Both the position numbers and the translations under genes were made by a program. 10,705 nt of DNA, from positions 1 through 10,705 of the forward strand of contig JADHND010000042.1 of the NCBI GenBank assembly GCA_016779685.1, in the 5' to 3' direction. How positions within the stretch are numbered: position 1 is the stretch's first letter; every line of letters begins with the position of its first letter. Positions 6,113-10,705 of this stretch are shown here, one piece after another. Origin of the DNA: Shewanellaceae bacterium. GTDB lineage: Bacteria; Pseudomonadota; Gammaproteobacteria; Enterobacterales; Shewanellaceae. Below the pieces are notes generated by a model. The model saw only the letters and a program-made list of their open reading frames with translations, had not been told where the DNA came from and did not search any database.

Positions 6113-8173
6113 ATGTTGACCACCGCCATTAAAAACGAAATTCGCCAAACCTATCAACACATCGCTCAACATCGCTCGAACTTCTACATCCGTAAAGAGC
6201 AAAGTTATATGATAGCTCAAATTAGTAAAATTTTAGGCGGTGAACATGATATGGATCGCAACATAGGTATTGTGGAAGCGGGCACAGGAACCGGTAAATC
6301 ATTGGCTTATCTCCTAGGTAGCATTCCATTGGCTTTGCATAACCAAAAGAAAGTCTGTATCAGTACAGCCACCGTTGCCCTTCAAGAACAATTGGTTGAG
6401 CATGAACTGCCTGCCTTTCAAGCGGATTATGCTGGTGAAGTTAATTTTGTTTTGGTCAAGGGCAGGCGCCGCTATGCTTGTCTTGAAAGAATGCAAAACC
6501 TGATCGAAGGTGTCACCCCTACTCGCACCGAGCAACGCGAGCAATTGCAAGAACTCATAGCGCGTTACCAAGCCCATACTTGGGATGGCGATTTGGATCA
6601 ATGTCCATTGCCAATGGAACCAGCACTGTGGCAACAAATTGCCAGTGATAAACATACCTGTCAACGCCAAACACCTGGGCATGAGCATTGTCCCTTTCAT
6701 ATAGCACGCGATAGCTTACAAGAAGCCGATGTATTGGTGACCAATCATCACCTCCTGTTGGCTGATCTGGCACTGGGTGGCGGCATCATTTTGCCGGAAC
6801 CAGAGTCCATGTTTTTTGTCATTGATGAAGCGCATCACCTTCCAACCACCACCCAACAATTTACGCGTGCGCACGTTTCTATCCACAACAGCATACAATG
6901 GCTCAAGGACATTGAGATCTTAATCAGCACCTTCTCCAAACAAATCACCTTGACCAAATTTGGTGAAGTGAGTCAAAAAATGATCACAACCTGTCATGAT
7001 GCTGAGGCAGCCTTAACCAAAATCGAGCAATGTTTGCAACAAAACCTGACTTGGTTTGACAACGCAGAACAACTCCATCGATTTGAGATGGGTCAATTGC
7101 CCGACACCATCAGAACGCTCTTTCATAACAGCGCCATCACCAACAAGACCTGCTTGCAGCATGCCAGTAAATTACACCAAATCGTGCAAGATGAACGTCA
7201 GGAGCTTGATCTTAAACGGCATGAATACGAACATATTTTAGAACACTTAGGACAAATGACAGAGCGCTTTGAGCAGATGCAACAATTATGGCAAGGCATG
7301 ATGCAAGATGACCGCCAAGAAAGTGCGCCATGGGTACGCTGGCTGGCACGACAGCAACAGGGAACAAAAACCGAATTCGTAGCGCACGTATCTCCTATTA
7401 TGGTCGATCGGCTGCTTGAACAGCTGCTATGGGAAAAAGCGGCCGGCGTTATCTTATGTAGCGCTACCTTACGGGCTCTGGGCGATTTTAATTACTTTTT
7501 GAATCAATTGGGACTCAAAGACATGGGGGATGCCCGGTGCTTTGCTCTGCCTTCTCCTTTTGACTATCCTAAAAAAGGTCTACTATACGCACCCACCATG
7601 CCCTGTGAACCGAATCACCCCGAATTCACATCAGCCCTGATTCAAATCTTGCCTAAACTCATTCAAGATGAAGGAGCCACCTTGGTCTTATTTACTTCCT
7701 ATCAACAAATGCAGGAAGTGGCTCAAGCTTTAAGCGACACTTTATCCATGCCTTTGTGGGTACAAGGTGAGCAAGCCAATCATCTATTGCTGACCAAACA
7801 TAAACAGCTTTGTGATCAAGAACAGCCTAGCGTACTCATGGGTACCATGAGTTTTGCTGAAGGCCTAGATTTACCCGGTCACTACCTAACCAACTTAATT
7901 ATCACTAAAATTCCCTTTTCTGTTCCAACCTCACCGGTTGAACAAGCTCACGCAGAATACCTAAAGCAAATGGGACAAAATCCATTTTTTCAGTTGACGT
8001 TGCCGGAAGCGTCCAAAAAATTGATTCAAAGTTGTGGTCGCTTGCTACGACATGAAGATGATTTTGGACGGGTTGTCATATTGGATGCCCGACTCCAGAC
8101 GAAAGGCTACGGGCAACCGTTGCTCGAAGCCCTCCCCCCCTTTACCAGAAGACTAGAAAGACCGCTAGCTTAA
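6113..8173 (+). CDS. dinG: ATP-dependent DNA helicase DinG (XPD-like, iron-sulfur)
   Basis: DinG is a superfamily 2, 5'-to-3' DNA helicase that unwinds R-loops, D-loops and forked DNA during repair and replication-transcription conflicts. The 686 residues compare with about 716 in E. coli. Motifs in order are Walker A EAGTGTGKS (55-63), the iron-sulfur region (about 123-193), DEAH (238-241), CSATLR (449-454), FAEGLDLPG (581-589) and motif VI QSCGRLLR (639-646). The C-terminus ends at ERPLA without the basic E. coli tail. In E. coli the cluster is held by four cysteines, the last three spaced C-x4-C-x5-C. Here C123, C183 and C193 align, but the middle one of the triplet is absent (CQRQTPGHEHC) and an extra C164 occurs in DLDQCP. 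No LexA box is seen upstream. The ATG at 6113 has only a distant AAGG before it, so initiation may be weak. The gene stands alone, convergent with nlpI. Confidence 0.95.
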   Translation: MLTTAIKNEIRQTYQHIAQHRSNFYIRKEQSYMIAQISKILGGEHDMDRNIGIVEAGTGTGKSLAYLLGSIPLALHNQKKVCISTATVALQEQLVEHELPAFQADYAGEVNFVLVKGRRRYACLERMQNLIEGVTPTRTEQREQLQELIARYQAHTWDGDLDQCPLPMEPALWQQIASDKHTCQRQTPGHEHCPFHIARDSLQEADVLVTNHHLLLADLALGGGIILPEPESMFFVIDEAHHLPTTTQQFTRAHVSIHNSIQWLKDIEILISTFSKQITLTKFGEVSQKMITTCHDAEAALTKIEQCLQQNLTWFDNAEQLHRFEMGQLPDTIRTLFHNSAITNKTCLQHASKLHQIVQDERQELDLKRHEYEHILEHLGQMTERFEQMQQLWQGMMQDDRQESAPWVRWLARQQQGTKTEFVAHVSPIMVDRLLEQLLWEKAAGVILCSATLRALGDFNYFLNQLGLKDMGDARCFALPSPFDYPKKGLLYAPTMPCEPNHPEFTSALIQILPKLIQDEGATLVLFTSYQQMQEVAQALSDTLSMPLWVQGEQANHLLLTKHKQLCDQEQPSVLMGTMSFAEGLDLPGHYLTNLIITKIPFSVPTSPVEQAHAEYLKQMGQNPFFQLTLPEASKKLIQSCGRLLRHEDDFGRVVILDARLQTKGYGQPLLEALPPFTRRLERPLA

Positions 8174-9027
8174 CGCAACGCTGACAGTGATTTCTGTAAC
8201 TCTAACCGAGCGTATCGATGTTCAACGAAGTCATGCACATTGGTTGACAGTGCTAGCTTAAAATAGTCCATGGCCCGATGGTGATCGCCTTGTATCTGCG
8301 CCACCTTACCGGCGTAGAAATAAACTTCGCACATCCGTTCAGCCATTTCATTGCGGTAAGTCAATTGAATGGATGAAACGACAAACAACTGTTGATAATC
8401 AATTTTGCCAAGCACCAAATCAATTAATTGCGCGTCCCAATGCGCATCATCTAACTGAGCTCGTTGTTCAATCAACTGCTGTCGTGCGAGCACTTCATCG
8501 GTTGCCGCTGCCACAATATATAACCATAAAATACGATAACCATCTTTTGGATTTAACTCATAAAAATGATTAAAATCTTTTGCTGCTAAATCGAAACGAT
8601 CGTTGTAATATGATGCCAACCCTCGGTTTAGGTAGACATATTGATAGGTAGGTTGTAATTCAAGCACGGTATCGAAGGCTTCAAAGGCGCGACCAAAAGC
8701 CTGATCCTGGGTGTAGTAAATTCCCAGAAAATTATAAGCATCCACAAAATTAGGTTGTAACTTCAGGGCATGATGAAAATCAATACGAGCCAATGTTTTT
8801 AACCCAACACTATCGTACAACACCCCTCGATCATATAAAAAGCGAACTCGCTCTGCTTGGCTCAATTTACCTGAAGCCAAATACTCATTGAGTTTTGCTA
8901 GCGTTAATTCTACTCTATAATTAACCTCTGCGGGCGCAACCAAGATGGTTTGTTGCGAGGAGGGTATGCTTGAACAAGCACTTAAGATGAGAACGACAAT
9001 AGGGAGTAACGCTTTCATTGACTGCAT
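8170..9027 (-). CDS. nlpI: NlpI-like TPR lipoprotein
   Basis: NlpI is an outer-membrane lipoprotein adaptor. In E. coli it brings the Prc protease to the peptidoglycan hydrolase MepS and scaffolds cell-wall enzymes. This copy has 285 residues (E. coli 294), with a lipobox LSAC (C18). It has TPR-like repeats at about 62-94 (FLYDRGVLYDSVGLKTLARI), 95-128 (NFLGIYYTQDQAFGRAFEAF) and 129-161 (LNRGLASYYNDRFDLAAKDF), and another near 229-262. The ending VHDFVEHRYARLEL is close to the E. coli C-terminal region. I chose the ATG at 9027: AGGAAGG lies about 8 bases upstream and the N-terminus is a clean lipoprotein signal, while the longer reading from 9081 would start inside the pnp terminator loop. 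It follows pnp, as in E. coli. Its stop codon overlaps that of dinG within a TTAA. Confidence 0.93.
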   Translation of the reverse strand: MQSMKALLPIVVLILSACSSIPSSQQTILVAPAEVNYRVELTLAKLNEYLASGKLSQAERVRFLYDRGVLYDSVGLKTLARIDFHHALKLQPNFVDAYNFLGIYYTQDQAFGRAFEAFDTVLELQPTYQYVYLNRGLASYYNDRFDLAAKDFNHFYELNPKDGYRILWLYIVAAATDEVLARQQLIEQRAQLDDAHWDAQLIDLVLGKIDYQQLFVVSSIQLTYRNEMAERMCEVYFYAGKVAQIQGDHHRAMDYFKLALSTNVHDFVEHRYARLELQKSLSALR

Positions 9028-9068
9028 AACTACGACCCTTCCTACCAACATTGGCCACAACATAGACG

Positions 9069-9093
9069 AAAAAGGAAGCATAAACGCTTCCTT
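9069..9093 (-). terminator. Intrinsic terminator downstream of pnp
   Basis: On the minus strand AAGGAAGC, a 6-base loop and GCTTCCTT form an 8-bp perfect stem followed by T residues (down to 9069) just after the pnp stop. It sits between pnp and nlpI, only 41 bp before the nlpI start, so it would reduce read-through into nlpI. Confidence 0.8.
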
Positions 9094-9124
9094 CTTATCT
9101 TTAATTGTAACTCACAATTGGTAA

Positions 9125-10705
9125 TTATACCTCTACAGAGTCAACTTCTTTCATCGATAATCGAATTCTACCTTGTTTATCAATCTCTAACACCTTAACT
9201 TTGACCACTTGACCGACTTCAAGGTGATCAGCCACATTGTTAACGCGTTCGCTCGTGATCTGAGAAATATGCACCAATCCATCTTTACCTGGGATTAAGT
9301 TAACAAAAGCCCCAAAATCAACCAAACGATTGACCTTACCTTGATAGATACGACCTACTTCTATGTCAGCAGTGATTTCTTTAATGCGTTTAATGGCTAA
9401 TTCAGACGCATCGGAATCTGAAGAAGCAACTTTGATGGTACCGTCGTCTTCAATATCAATGCTCACCCCAGTCTCTTCGGTTAAGGCACGGATATTAGCG
9501 CCACCTTTACCGATAACATCCTTAATTTTTTCAGGATTAATTTTAATGGTGGTGATACGTGGTGCATGGGTCGACAATTCTAGGCGTGGCGTTTCAATGG
9601 CTTGATCCATGACTTTCAAGATATGGATACGAGCACCATGAGCTTGCTTTAAAGCCATTTTCATGATGTCTTCAGTAATGCCTTCAATCTTGATGTCCAT
9701 CTGCAAGGCTGTGATCCCTTCATGCGTACCAGCCACTTTGAAGTCCATGTCACCTAAGTGATCTTCGTCGCCTAAAATATCTGATAAGACCACATATTTG
9801 TCACCTTCTTTAACCAATCCCATCGCAACACCGGCTACAGATGACTTGATCGGCACACCAGCATCCATCAGCGCTAAGGAGGTACCACAAACAGAAGCCA
9901 TAGAACTCGAACCATTGGACTCGGTAATTTCAGAGACAACTCGAACCGTATATGGGAATTCATCTTGCTTTGGCATCACTGCTTTGATACTGCGTTTAGC
10001 TAGATTTCCATGACCAATTTCACGGCGCTTAGGCGAACCGACCATACCGGTCTCACCCACGCAATATGGAGGGAAATTATAATGCAGCATGAAATGGTCT
10101 TTGGTGTCTTTACCAAGATGCTCTACAGTCTGTGCGTCTTTCTCGGTACCTAATGTCGCTGTAACCAAAGCCTGGGTTTCACCACGGGTAAACAAAGACG
10201 AGCCATGGGTTCTAGGTAGGACGCCAGCTATAACACTTAAGGCGCGAATCATTTCAGGATCACGACCATCAATACGCATTTCTTCTTGAATAACGCGCTG
10301 TCTGACAACCTGTTTTTCTAACTTGCTTAATAAAGCATCGACTTCAGCCATATCAACTTCAGCATCTTGTTCAAGTAACCGCTGGCGAGCTGACTCTTTA
10401 GCCACTTGCACTTGGTCGCGACGTTCTGCTTTGCTGGTAATACAGTAGGCTTCACTCAAATCAGCGTGTGCCAGCTCATGAATAGTTTGCTTTAACGATT
10501 CATTGTCAACTGCTGGCTGCCAGTCCCACATAGGCTTAGCCACTTCTTGCTTGAACGCTTCAATCGCTTCAATCATCACTCGGCTTTGTTCGTGACCATA
10601 CATAACAGCGCCCAGCATAATGTCTTCATGGAGAACATTGGCTTCTGATTCAACCATCAACACAGCATTGTTGGTGCCCGCAACCACCAAATCAAGTTGG
10701 CTATT
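9125..10705 (-). CDS. pnp: Polynucleotide phosphorylase, N-terminal third outside window
   Basis: PNPase is a trimeric 3'-to-5' phosphorolytic exoribonuclease and a degradosome partner; it turns RNA plus phosphate into nucleoside diphosphates. 526 residues are visible and the reading frame stays open to the right edge, so the start and about the first 180 residues (most of the first RNase PH domain) are missing. Visible in order are the end of RNase PH domain 1 (VESEANVLHEDIMLGAVMYG), the helical linker, and RNase PH domain 2 (about 144-375) with GSPKRREIGHG and the catalytic acidic block ILGDEDHLGDMDFK. A KH domain with DVIGKGGANIRALTEETG (about 396-413) and an S1 domain (DFGAFV and GLVHISQI, about 450-518) follow. 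The protein ends soon after S1 with KEVDSVEV and lacks the alanine/proline-rich tail of the E. coli enzyme. Identity is nearly certain; a terminator follows about 30 bp after the stop. Confidence 0.98.
   Translation of the reverse strand, partial: NSQLDLVVAGTNNAVLMVESEANVLHEDIMLGAVMYGHEQSRVMIEAIEAFKQEVAKPMWDWQPAVDNESLKQTIHELAHADLSEAYCITSKAERRDQVQVAKESARQRLLEQDAEVDMAEVDALLSKLEKQVVRQRVIQEEMRIDGRDPEMIRALSVIAGVLPRTHGSSLFTRGETQALVTATLGTEKDAQTVEHLGKDTKDHFMLHYNFPPYCVGETGMVGSPKRREIGHGNLAKRSIKAVMPKQDEFPYTVRVVSEITESNGSSSMASVCGTSLALMDAGVPIKSSVAGVAMGLVKEGDKYVVLSDILGDEDHLGDMDFKVAGTHEGITALQMDIKIEGITEDIMKMALKQAHGARIHILKVMDQAIETPRLELSTHAPRITTIKINPEKIKDVIGKGGANIRALTEETGVSIDIEDDGTIKVASSDSDASELAIKRIKEITADIEVGRIYQGKVNRLVDFGAFVNLIPGKDGLVHISQITSERVNNVADHLEVGQVVKVKVLEIDKQGRIRLSMKEVDSVEV

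Noticed and set aside
9028..9081. Longer nlpI reading beginning at 9081
   Set aside because: That ATG lies in the loop of the pnp terminator, has no ribosome-binding site, and would put 18 extra residues before a normal lipoprotein signal.
9113..9135. TATAAT on the minus strand at the pnp stop as an nlpI promoter
   Set aside because: No -35 or extended -10 element at proper spacing, and it would still have to read through the terminator.

Overview
The window reads as a stretch of gammaproteobacterial chromosome. The evidence is the pnp-nlpI pair (polynucleotide phosphorylase followed by the NlpI lipoprotein, a neighbourhood typical of that class), a DinG helicase of the enterobacterial type, and an OmpC/OmpU-like porin with a Gram-negative signal peptide and a C-terminal phenylalanine. 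I cannot name the genus. No tRNA, rRNA, CRISPR array, insertion sequence, phage gene or attachment site is visible. The content is mostly core chromosome rather than a mobile or defence island.

Layout, left to right. (1) Positions 1-1200, minus strand: a stand-alone LON substrate-binding-domain protein (526-1137) is followed by an ECF sigma factor (1-449, cut by the window edge). A promoter-like pair at 1173-1198 resembles the RpoE/ChrR-type (ECF11-like) consensus, which suggests that the sigma factor controls its own two-gene operon. (2) Positions 1247-4329, minus strand: a DUF885-family lipoprotein is followed 56 bp later by an NCS2/AzgA-type purine permease, with a hairpin between them. 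The DUF885 protein seems to have lost the family's EAxPGHH metal-site motif. (3) Positions 4412-5799, minus strand: a major-type porin ending in a strong intrinsic terminator. (4) Positions 5800-6112: a 313-bp AT-rich divergent intergenic region with several small dyads and an extended -10 promoter for the next gene. (5) Positions 6113-8173, plus strand: dinG, in which one of the usual iron-sulfur cysteines is missing and another cysteine lies nearby. (6) Positions 8170-10705, minus strand: pnp (its 5' third lies outside the window), an intrinsic terminator, then nlpI, whose stop codon overlaps the dinG stop in a shared TTAA.

Functionally the genes fall into separate modules: envelope (porin, NlpI, DUF885 lipoprotein), nucleic acid turnover and repair (PNPase, DinG), purine uptake, and a probable stress-response regulon (ECF sigma plus LON-domain protein). 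The most interesting points are the putatively autoregulated LON-domain/ECF operon, the changed iron-sulfur ligand set of DinG, and the DUF885 protein without its metal motif. I see no clear new multi-gene system here; the nearest candidate is the LON-domain/ECF pair, whose remaining partners would lie left of position 1.
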